From NCBI GenBank assembly GCA_902563305.1, contig CACEWP010000001.1:1-64000 (forward strand): DNA of 64,000 bases. The letters run 5' to 3'. Position numbers and translations under genes: made by a program. Source of the DNA: an uncultured Alphaproteobacteria bacterium. GTDB lineage: Bacteria > Pseudomonadota > Alphaproteobacteria > Methylaequorales > Methylaequoraceae. Shown piece by piece: positions 1 through 7,956 of this stretch. The number at the start of each line of letters is the position of its first letter. The stretch's first letter is position 1. Below the pieces are notes generated by a model. The model saw nothing but the letters and a program-made list of their open reading frames with translations. It ran no database searches and was not told the origin of the DNA.

Positions 1-3000
1 TGTGTTTGCGTCATAAGCCTTAGACCCTGCTGAGGTTAGTACTTTTTTTGTTATTGTATATGTCTGTGAACCTCCGGTAAGAGTATAATTTGCTGCTAAA
101 CCTGCAGATCCACCAACTCCATTACCCAATGTTAACGAACCCGCCGATGTATCCGTTAGATTATATACACCTACATTTGCAGATGCTGTAGTTCCGAGAC
201 CACTTGACATAGTGAGCGTTTCTGAATTAACCGTATCGGTTATTCCTGTTATATCAGATGCTGCAATATTCGTAGAACCATTATACTGTCTTGAACCAGC
301 TATATCTACTGATTTACGATTAATGGTAAAGCTATGTGTTCCTCCTGTTAATGTATAATTTGATGCTAAAGCTCCACTTGATGCATTGGCACCAACCGAA
401 TCGCCAATCGTTATGCCAGATAAATTTGAAATCGAGTAGGAGCCTGCATTTGCACTAGATGTGGTGGCGGCATTACTTTTAACTAAAGTTTCTCCAGATA
501 TTTGATTTGTAAATGCTATATCAGCTGCAGCTGCAGTCGTCGTTGCATTATAAACACGCGAACTGTTACTATTTAAGACTTTTTTATTAATTGCTAATGT
601 TGCTGAGGTAAAATTATAGTTCGAAGCTAGTCCACCACTTGATGCAGAAGCGCCTGATTGATTACCAATTGCCAACGATCCTAGTGTTACTGCCTGAGTA
701 CTTGCTGAATAATTTTTACTGGATACAGACCCTTGTCCTGAAAGTATAAGTGTTTCTGAGCCTACAAGACCACTAAACGTTTCACTCGTATTAGAATCAG
801 TTGCTCTAGATGAAGCATTAGTTGTCCCATCATATTGGCGAGACAAAGCAACTGATACTGGAGCTTTTGTAATATTAACTTGATGAGTTCCACCTGTAAG
901 AGTGTAATTAGCAGCCAAACCACCATTCGAGCCATTAGAAACTGTTATACCTACTGCATTTGGTTGTATTGCGACGTTGCTGGCCACATTCTTTCTCGCT
1001 CCAGTTGAGAGGCTAGTTGATGTAGTTGTTTGGTTACCTGTAACTACGGTTTCTGAGCCAATTAGCCCAGAAATCGTTGGTAATTCAGACGCGAGAACAA
1101 CAGAACTTCCGTCGTAAACCTTACTCCCACTAAGCCCTAGAACCTTTGGAGTTACAGAATAACCATGCGAGCCTGAAGGTAATGTAAGTGTATAGTTTGC
1201 TGCCAGACCACCATTAGTACCATTAACTAACGATAATCCTGAACCATTGCTGTTAATCGCTGATGCAACTCCAGCGTTCTTATTATCAGCTGTTCCTGTC
1301 CCGCTAGTTGTCAAGGTTTCACGAGTTCCATTAGATAAAACAAGTTGACCAGAACTAAAGCTACCAGAAGTATTGAACGTATCAGAACTACCTCCATTCG
1401 AAAACGTACCTTGAGCTGTGAAAGATGCAATAGTTCCGCCGTCAACATCTGTTGTGCCATCATATTGACGTGTTCCCGTTATCAGAACTGGCCTTTGAGT
1501 GATATCAATAGTCATTGTAGCACCTGAAAATGTATAGTTTGATGCCGCACTCACCTGGTCAGCTAATGACCATGAACCTTTAGCAACATTTTGGGTCCCA
1601 ACATTTGCAGATGCAGAAATTCCATTTCCAGTCCAAAGTAAACTTTCTCCAGTAACTCCAAGATTTATTTGTGCCTCTGTTGAGTTAGAGTGAACGACAG
1701 TATCTCCATCATACTGCTTGGTTCCAGTTATTGTTACAGGTTTGGGATTAATCGTTACAGAATGAGTCCCTCCGTCAAGTTTATAATTTGCTCCTACACC
1801 TCCGTTTGTACCATTTCCTAGGGCTAATGTTCCTTCATTAGCAATCGTTCTAGAGCCAGCACCAGCTAAATTTAAGGTGCCTGAACCTGAAACCGATAAA
1901 GTTTCAGTACCTATCGTACCAGCGATTGAAGATATTATACTAGAATTAACCGTTTTGGTTCCATCATAATTTCTAGATCCAGTTAAGTTTACTGACTTTT
2001 TAGCTATATCAACTGTTAATAGATTGTTTAGTGCAATTGTGTTGATGTTATAAGATCCTGCGTCTGTTCCGCTAAGCGCTAATGTTCCTAGATTCCCCTG
2101 TGTTATTGTTACCCCATTAGCTACATTCTTTGAAGAAGCTGTGCCAGAACCTGTTATGGAAACAGAGGCACTTAAGTTACTTGGATCTACAAATGCAAGT
2201 AGGGTACCTGAAACTGTAAGCGAACCGTCGTATACCTTAGTGCCAGTGATGTATGGTGTTGTAGCTGTAATGTCGACCGTATGAGTTCCACCAGTGAGAG
2301 TATAGTTGCTTGCAGTTCCCGAATTGTCACTTAATGTAAATCCACTAATATTTGAAAATGATAAATTACTACCTGGTGTTGACTGAGATGCAACTCCATT
2401 TCCTCCTAAAGTTAAGGTTTCTGAACCTACAAGATTACTCAATGTCATTACTGAAGCAGCTATAGTATTCGTACTGTTATCAGCTCGAGCACCATCCAAG
2501 TCCAAAATCCTCTGCTGAATAATACCTCTTACATTGCCTGTTATTGTATAGTTGCTTGATGCGGCTGTGCCATCTGCTAGTGTAAATCCAGAAACATTGT
2601 AAGAACCAGCGTTAACAGCTGACCCAGAAGTAGTTCCTGTTCCTGTTAAACTAAGTGTTTCTAGTCCTACTCCAGTTCGGCCTACTAAATTAGCTGGCGG
2701 ATTAGACATTGTTTGGAATTCGAAAAATACATCGTCCGTTGAACTAAATGTCGCCGTACCGTTGTATTGACGTTGAACTTGAACGGCTAATGGTCTTTTC
2801 TGAATTTGAAAGTCTGCTGATGCGAGATTATAGTTAGATGCAAGACCCCCATTCGAACCGTCTGCGAGAACAACATTGCTTAAGGCCACCGATGTAAAAC
2901 CAGACTCATTTGCAACCATTGTACTGAATGTATCGTTACTTCCGCCAAACGTTAATGTCTCACTCCCTATTAAACCACTTTGAACACTGAAGTTAGCAGG

Positions 3001-3320
3001 ATACATATTTCTTGTTGCGTCATAAAATCTCTGACCTCTTACCACTACATCTTTTGTATTAATTCTTCCAGTAAGAGTTTGAGCTGTTCCACTTGTAGCC
3101 AAACCATAAACAGTTCCGTGCTTTGAATGGACTGGATTTATTGTATAAGCTGCATTTGCTGTAACAGTTAAGCTTGTTCCTACATTAGCTTGTGAATATG
3201 TAAATGTTGGTGAGTTAAGATTTAAATTTACATTTAAAGGATCGTTTAAACTATCCGAACCGAAAGTTGCGGCTGATGTTGAGTTTGTTCCATCGTACGT
3301 TTTTCTTACTTGGTGTGTTC
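1..3320 (-). repeat. Array of about 13 YDG-type protein repeats within TpsA copy 1
   Basis: The coding sequence repeats about every 250-280 nt. Each unit begins with an aromatic-Asp-Gly signature (YDGT, YNGT, YDAT and variants) at about nt 3290, 3017, 2760, 2490 (degenerate), 2225, 1955, 1705, 1455, 1110, 830, 545, 270 and 10. Each unit continues with a GSETL-like strand and a GLAANYTLTGGTH-like strand. This matches the YDG/MBG family of Ig-like modules that form stalks in bacterial surface proteins. Units differ at the DNA level, so they are an old, diversified array. The last unit is cut by the window edge. Confidence 0.85.
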
Positions 3321-5997
3321 CACCACCAACATTTGCAAATGTTTTTGTAATTGTTCCCGGATCATAGGCACTTAAAATGGCGTTTCCAGATCCTGAGATT
3401 GAGCCTCCTGAATAAGCATACTGTACAAAGTTAGCTGCTGGAACATTATTTACACTGACGTCTGCGTTTCTTGTCTGCCTTAATTTCCAATTACCGTTTG
3501 GCGTATTAATTGATGAAATAGAGCCTAACTGGGGACTAATTACTGTTAATGGATTTGACACAGCATTTGCTATAAGTGTTCCTGCACTAAATGATTGAGA
3601 TGATGTTGCACTGTTTGTTACAGAAATCGTATTTGAAGCCGTTAAAGTGCCATTTAAAGTTATATTTCCTTGATTACCATTATTTGATGCATTGACTGTG
3701 ATGGTATTAGCACTCATATCACCACTTGGACTCAAAGATTGCGAATAACTTGAGGAACCGCTCAACATGGAGATTGTTATTGATCCAGTTCCAACATTTA
3801 AGTCACCACCTCCTGTTACATATCTATTTCCTGATCCAGTATTACTTGCTGAACCATGGTTGGCTTCTAAAATAAGGTCACCATTTGCTGTTGTTATATT
3901 TTGATTTATGTTAATTCTTCTTCCAGCCTGCAATGTTAAATCACCACCTGAAGAACCACTAGCTGTTATGGCACTAGAGATCGTAATATCACGATTTGCC
4001 TGCAATACAACGTTTGTTCCGGCAGTTATGGCATTGGAAATAGTTGACGAATTTATGTAATAAGTCGAATTACTTCCGTTACTAAAACTCGAAACATCTG
4101 ACAATGTTCTGGTACCAGAGGAATTAACAATTATAAACCTAGGATCGAGTAGCAAAGTTCCACCGTTAAGAGCCACACCTTCAATATTGGCTCTTTTAAG
4201 GTAATCTTTTGATGAAATCTCTACGAAGCCTCCACCCTTGTCATAAATCATTGGTGGAGGAGGGTCGACCTCAGATTTAACTTGGTTTCGACTTAACTGA
4301 ACCATTTGCTTCGGAGGGGGGTCTACAATTGATTCAACAAGTTGAGATTTATATTTTATCGTCCCAACTGGAGGGTCTTTAGACGATTTATAAGTGCTTC
4401 CACCACCCTTATCTATTATCAGAGCCTTGATGTCCGCGCCTTTTGCATTGATTTTCCCATTAAAATCAGTCATTTGGTCTGACCACACTACAGTCGTACC
4501 TCCTTGACCTTTTTCACTGGAAACATCAATATTTGTATCCGCTTTAACAATCGTTTGCTTGGCATTTTGGATTGATGGTTGATTGCCAAAGCGGGTAACA
4601 AATCCCTTAATATTATTTTTATCCGTATTGGTTAATTTCTTGCCTCCCAGATAATCTCCGCCAATTCTTACTTTACCGCCCATGATCTTTCCCTTTGCTT
4701 CAATTGTAGCTTGAGAGATTTCTACATTATTTGCAGTTATATCAACATTTCCTCCATATCCGCTCGATGTGTTGGCTTTGTAACTTCCTGACGTAGAATT
4801 GTTCATTTTTGCTAAAGATCTTATCTCACCCGCCTTATTTTCACCTGAAACATCTACAACCACTTTTTTTGTTGATTTGATGCTATTTTCTGACATAAAT
4901 ATAACGGATCCACCTTTTTCTTTACTTCCTTTGGCAAAGATTGATCCATCTAGTTTTAAACTGCCCTTTGTTATCAAATTAACTTTGCCTCCAGATTTTC
5001 CGCTAGCATAGATATTTCCAGAATGATAAATATTCCTACCTTTAACTACTACTGTTCCTGATGGACTTAAAGATTTATGTCCGTTGACGTCAATTTTTCC
5101 AGAAATCTTAATTTTATTATTTGAAGGGCTCCCAATTACCACTTTACCCGTCTTATCACCGACGCTTCTGGCAATAATAATACCAGACGAACCGATATTT
5201 ACAGAGGATCTAGATAGACTTTTTGCTGTAGCTGCAGATAATTTGATTACTCCTCCATTAGCTTTTAATGTTCCAGTATTTGAGATTAAACTTTTTAATG
5301 TTTTTCCATTAATATCTTTTATTTTGTGTAATTTGTTTGATGGTACTGTCACACTCATCAAACCGTCACCAACGAAATCTAAGGTTATTTTTTCTCCAGC
5401 ACCAAGGGCTATCTTGCCTAGTTTTGCTATAACAATACCTGAATTTGAGATTTGTCCCCCCAAAAGAGCTGCATTCCCTCCTGTTCCAACAATTATCTTA
5501 CCCTTGTTACTTACACTTTTTGAGTTTCCATCCCCTTTAAATTTGTATCTATCCTTTAAAAAGTCTTTGTTATTTATATCAAGCGTTGAAGCTGTAAATG
5601 AGCCTGTTTTGACTAATCCTTCTTTAGTTATCATGACCCCGTTGGGATTTATAATCATAACTTTACCGTTTGAGTTTAATTTTCCTGCAATAGTTGAAGG
5701 AACAGACCCGGTTACTCTGTTTAAGGATGAGGACGAGGAGGAGGGCATATTAAAATCGACTTGACCTTTTTTATGAATTGAAAAGCTATTCCAATTAATG
5801 ATAGATTTATTAGTAGACTGATCTATGACCATGTGGTCAGGATTTTTATTGGTTATATTCACATTTCCGGACTGAACCTTCGCTCCTTTGGGCATTTCTC
5901 CAGAAATAAGTTTTTCTGATGACAACAGAAAAACCACACCCAAAAAAGCATTTAAAAGTCTAAACTTTTTTTTATTTTCAAAAATTCTAATGACCAT
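1..5997 (-). CDS. TpsA-type haemagglutinin-like exoprotein with YDG repeats, copy 1 (C-terminus beyond window)
   Basis: Open on the minus strand from 5997 to the left edge (1,999 codons, no stop), so the C-terminus is missing. A charged N-terminus plus hydrophobic stretch reads as a signal peptide (about residues 1-33). The TPS secretion domain follows, with the hallmark NPNGVMI near residue 118, then Gly/Ser/Asn-rich sequence expected to form a beta-helix (about 300-880), then at least 13 YDG-type repeats from about residue 890 to the edge. Such proteins are exported through a TpsB pore and act as adhesins, haemagglutinins or matrix proteins; the specific role is unknown. The start at 5997 aligns with the paralogue at 12912; an in-frame ATG at 6012 is the alternative. 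The gene lies about 40 nt downstream of its tpsB partner, as expected for a TPS operon. Confidence 0.88.
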   Translation of the reverse strand, partial: MVIRIFENKKKFRLLNAFLGVVFLLSSEKLISGEMPKGAKVQSGNVNITNKNPDHMVIDQSTNKSIINWNSFSIHKKGQVDFNMPSSSSSSLNRVTGSVPSTIAGKLNSNGKVMIINPNGVMITKEGLVKTGSFTASTLDINNKDFLKDRYKFKGDGNSKSVSNKGKIIVGTGGNAALLGGQISNSGIVIAKLGKIALGAGEKITLDFVGDGLMSVTVPSNKLHKIKDINGKTLKSLISNTGTLKANGGVIKLSAATAKSLSRSSVNIGSSGIIIARSVGDKTGKVVIGSPSNNKIKISGKIDVNGHKSLSPSGTVVVKGRNIYHSGNIYASGKSGGKVNLITKGSLKLDGSIFAKGSKEKGGSVIFMSENSIKSTKKVVVDVSGENKAGEIRSLAKMNNSTSGSYKANTSSGYGGNVDITANNVEISQATIEAKGKIMGGKVRIGGDYLGGKKLTNTDKNNIKGFVTRFGNQPSIQNAKQTIVKADTNIDVSSEKGQGGTTVVWSDQMTDFNGKINAKGADIKALIIDKGGGSTYKSSKDPPVGTIKYKSQLVESIVDPPPKQMVQLSRNQVKSEVDPPPPMIYDKGGGFVEISSKDYLKRANIEGVALNGGTLLLDPRFIIVNSSGTRTLSDVSSFSNGSNSTYYINSSTISNAITAGTNVVLQANRDITISSAITASGSSGGDLTLQAGRRININQNITTANGDLILEANHGSASNTGSGNRYVTGGGDLNVGTGSITISMLSGSSSYSQSLSPSGDMSANTITVNASNNGNQGNITLNGTLTASNTISVTNSATSSQSFSAGTLIANAVSNPLTVISPQLGSISSINTPNGNWKLRQTRNADVSVNNVPAANFVQYAYSGGSISGSGNAILSAYDPGTITKTFANVGGGTHQVRKTYDGTNSTSAATFGSDSLNDPLNVNLNLNSPTFTYSQANVGTSLTVTANAAYTINPVHSKHGTVYGLATSGTAQTLTGRINTKDVVVRGQRFYDATRNMYPANFSVQSGLIGSETLTFGGSNDTFSTMVANESGFTSVALSNVVLADGSNGGLASNYNLASADFQIQKRPLAVQVQRQYNGTATFSSTDDVFFEFQTMSNPPANLVGRTGVGLETLSLTGTGTTSGSAVNAGSYNVSGFTLADGTAASSNYTITGNVRGIIQQRILDLDGARADNSTNTIAASVMTLSNLVGSETLTLGGNGVASQSTPGSNLSFSNISGFTLSDNSGTASNYTLTGGTHTVDITATTPYITGTKVYDGSLTVSGTLLAFVDPSNLSASVSITGSGTASSKNVANGVTITQGNLGTLALSGTDAGSYNINTIALNNLLTVDIAKKSVNLTGSRNYDGTKTVNSSIISSIAGTIGTETLSVSGSGTLNLAGAGSRTIANEGTLALGNGTNGGVGANYKLDGGTHSVTINPKPVTITGTKQYDGDTVVHSNSTEAQINLGVTGESLLWTGNGISASANVGTQNVAKGSWSLADQVSAASNYTFSGATMTIDITQRPVLITGTRQYDGTTDVDGGTIASFTAQGTFSNGGSSDTFNTSGSFSSGQLVLSNGTRETLTTSGTGTADNKNAGVASAINSNGSGLSLVNGTNGGLAANYTLTLPSGSHGYSVTPKVLGLSGSKVYDGSSVVLASELPTISGLIGSETVVTGNQTTTSTSLSTGARKNVASNVAIQPNAVGITVSNGSNGGLAANYTLTGGTHQVNITKAPVSVALSRQYDGTTNASSRATDSNTSETFSGLVGSETLILSGQGSVSSKNYSASTQAVTLGSLAIGNQSGASASSGGLASNYNFTSATLAINKKVLNSNSSRVYNATTTAAAADIAFTNQISGETLVKSNAATTSSANAGSYSISNLSGITIGDSVGANASSGALASNYTLTGGTHSFTINRKSVDIAGSRQYNGSTNIAASDITGITDTVNSETLTMSSGLGTTASANVGVYNLTDTSAGSLTLGNGVGGSAGLAANYTLTGGSQTYTITKKVLTSAGSKAYDANT
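4255..4390 (-). repeat. Three-copy proline-rich insertion (DPP motif) in TpsA copy 1
   Basis: Three Asp-Pro-Pro motifs (KDPPV, VDPPPK, VDPPPPM) are spaced about 19 residues apart, at roughly nt 4375, 4320 and 4263, with similar Lys/Gln/Ser-rich sequence between them. The paralogous exoprotein has a different short linker at the aligned position, just before the shared GGFVEISS motif. It therefore looks like a local triplication or insertion in a linker between beta-helix segments. Function unknown. Confidence 0.5.
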
Positions 5998-6035
5998 TCC
6001 CTCCAAAGTCATATTTTTAGAACTAATTCCTAACC

Positions 6036-7841
6036 CTAAAATGTCATTGCTAGGTTTACTCCTAAATGTTGTTTATTAAGCCTCACATCAGATAGGTCCT
6101 CTAACTTACCTGTTGCCCAATTCTTTGAGTACTCTAATTTTGCACTTACATTTTTGCTGAAAAAATATTTATCCACACTGTCTACTTGCAATCCAAGACC
6201 TATTGATTTTGCAGCAGTTGCTCTATTTTCCACCGAGGTTGGAGTTAAAGTATAGGCAACTCCCGCTGCACCATAAACATAGGGGGTAACACTTAATTTA
6301 TCATTTAGATTATATTTTTTATTTAGTTGTCCCCTAAAATACCAATTTTCATCACCTGATATTGAGCCAGAAGTAAACCCGCTTAATTTATTAGGTCCAG
6401 TAATACTTGATTGCTCAGAGTTAAGAAGATCGTCTAAAGCTAATTGACCGCCTGTGTTAACATTAAAAGTCAGATCTGCTAGAGCAACAGTATATGTAGT
6501 ATCTAATGTGAAATGTGTAAAATTATTTTTGCCACTCCCCCTCGATAGAGGTGTTCCAGAGCCCACGTCACCCAGGGATCGAGAACCTATGTCAATACCT
6601 CTGGAAACTTGTAAATCTATTCCTAAACAGCCAACTTCACATCTATTTAGACTTGTCCCAAATCTTAAAGCTGTAACCCTGTCATGACTCAGATCTTGAT
6701 CCTCTCCCCCACTATTCGTTTGTTGAATTTCATCAGACCAACTTAATGTTCCTCTGAAAAACACTGCTTTGTCTCTTTTATAAACCAACGGATATGATAG
6801 TGTACCTGTTGCTGCTTTCATATTTGCTTCCAAACCCAAATCACGAGCATCACCTCCTGGTCTAGTCATGCTTTCCATGTAAGATAAACCTGCAGTTAAT
6901 CCCTTGTTTCCAACTGGTAATGCCAAAGCCAATCCACCTGCTCTAATGGGAACGTCAGAGCCTGTGCCCTTCATACCTTTAATTGTAGGGCGAGCTAGTC
7001 CAAATAACGAAATTGTCTCTCCAAGACCCATTGGTGAATTTACAACTGCTCTAATTTGACCCTGCTGCCTCCCCAACTCCTCGCTTTGAGTGTTATCAAA
7101 AGTTACCCCACCATTAAGGAGTTGATGTTTAGAATCAATTGCTAGGATTGTTCCTCCTTCATTTACACCAGCTTCCAATCTGCTCTCAAGTGAAAGCCCT
7201 GCAATATTCCCCGCTAATAATAATTGTCGTTCAATATCCGAGAACTTAATAGATTTTTGCTTAATCAATGGTTTGAGATAAGAATAAACTCTACGAACTT
7301 GATTAACTGGGACTTTAGACAAGTCCAGCTGCTCAATGTAACCGTCAATCACCTTTAAAAATATAGTTGCCTGTTCTGGTTCGAGTTCTTGTGTGGGAAG
7401 AATCACCCTAACTAAGGGGTATCCTTTTTCATTATACTCTTTTTCAATCTCCAAGGCCAAATTGTATAATTCAGAAATACTTTTTTCCTGTCCAATCACT
7501 TTATTTTGATATTTTTCTATTGAAATAATTTTTTGCAAAGCATTAGGGGCTAAAATTATCAAAGTTTCTGGAATAATTGTAATTCCAGTATCCTCTTGCT
7601 GTTTTATTTTTATTTCAGGAATAGTTGGAATAATCGCATCTTGCTTCTTCATCTCATAATATCCTGCAGGGGGAGGCTTTTGAAACATCTTCGGCAAGGC
7701 TTGGCTTGGAGTTCTAGGGCTTGCAGCTTCAACTGACTCATTAAAAAAAATGAATACAGAAAAATATGCTAATAACTTAATAAAATTTTTTGCATACCTG
7801 TTTAACAGATAGCCATGCGATATATGGATTTTATCCACCAT
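6036..7841 (-). CDS. TpsB/FhaC-like outer-membrane transporter, copy 1
   Basis: A 601-residue two-partner secretion transporter that should export the exoprotein encoded just downstream. A signal peptide (hydrophobic stretch ending near VEAAS) is followed by a ShlB-type POTRA region and then a long beta-barrel domain ending in phenylalanine, as outer-membrane proteins usually do. I start at ATG 7841 because the 18 further residues available to 7895 precede the signal peptide without hydrophobic character; the ribosome site is weak. The barrel aligns closely with the second copy at 12952-14718. At the position of the conserved VRGY/F loop motif the sequence reads KLSGF (nt 6375-6389), so the usual arginine is absent. 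Stop TAG at 6036-6038; tpsA begins about 40 nt downstream. Confidence 0.88.
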   Translation of the reverse strand: MVDKIHISHGYLLNRYAKNFIKLLAYFSVFIFFNESVEAASPRTPSQALPKMFQKPPPAGYYEMKKQDAIIPTIPEIKIKQQEDTGITIIPETLIILAPNALQKIISIEKYQNKVIGQEKSISELYNLALEIEKEYNEKGYPLVRVILPTQELEPEQATIFLKVIDGYIEQLDLSKVPVNQVRRVYSYLKPLIKQKSIKFSDIERQLLLAGNIAGLSLESRLEAGVNEGGTILAIDSKHQLLNGGVTFDNTQSEELGRQQGQIRAVVNSPMGLGETISLFGLARPTIKGMKGTGSDVPIRAGGLALALPVGNKGLTAGLSYMESMTRPGGDARDLGLEANMKAATGTLSYPLVYKRDKAVFFRGTLSWSDEIQQTNSGGEDQDLSHDRVTALRFGTSLNRCEVGCLGIDLQVSRGIDIGSRSLGDVGSGTPLSRGSGKNNFTHFTLDTTYTVALADLTFNVNTGGQLALDDLLNSEQSSITGPNKLSGFTSGSISGDENWYFRGQLNKKYNLNDKLSVTPYVYGAAGVAYTLTPTSVENRATAAKSIGLGLQVDSVDKYFFSKNVSAKLEYSKNWATGKLEDLSDVRLNKQHLGVNLAMTF

Positions 7842-7872
7842 CAACCACCAGTCTAAATTAATTTTCCAAGCA

Positions 7873-7939
7873 TGTGGATAATGACACATATACATTGGAT
7901 TTACAACGTTTTTTTAGAATATATTATAAGTTATCCACA
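7873..7939. promoter_or_regulatory. Pair of consensus DnaA boxes between the two TPS units
   Basis: TTATCCACA occurs exactly at 7931-7939 and, in the opposite orientation, at 7873-7881. A one-mismatch copy (TTATCCACC) lies at 7831-7839, at the tpsB start. The region is the 115-nt gap between the tpsA copy 2 stop and the tpsB copy 1 start. The matches are exact; whether DnaA binds here and regulates the unit is inference. A second role as an origin is unlikely given the better candidate at hemE/maf. Confidence 0.4.
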
Positions 7940-7956
7940 AATAATGGGATAAGTAA

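Noticed and set aside
1..3320. Possible CRISPR-like array because of regular repeats
   Set aside because: The period is about 250-280 nt, the units diverge at the DNA level, and the frame is open throughout; these are protein repeats.
5084..5764. Long plus-strand open frame (226 codons) and several others opposite the TPS genes
   Set aside because: They mirror the regular Gly/Ser/Asn-rich codons of tpsA on the minus strand, encode Pro/Leu/Ile-rich sequence with no family resemblance, and have no ribosome sites.
7842..7895. Longer start for tpsB copy 1 at 7895
   Set aside because: The extra residues precede the signal peptide, are rich in Trp and His, and have no counterpart in tpsB copy 2.
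7831..7939. Second replication origin at the DnaA boxes in the TPS locus
   Set aside because: No long AT-only unwinding region or origin-linked genes are next to it; the hemE/maf gap fits far better.
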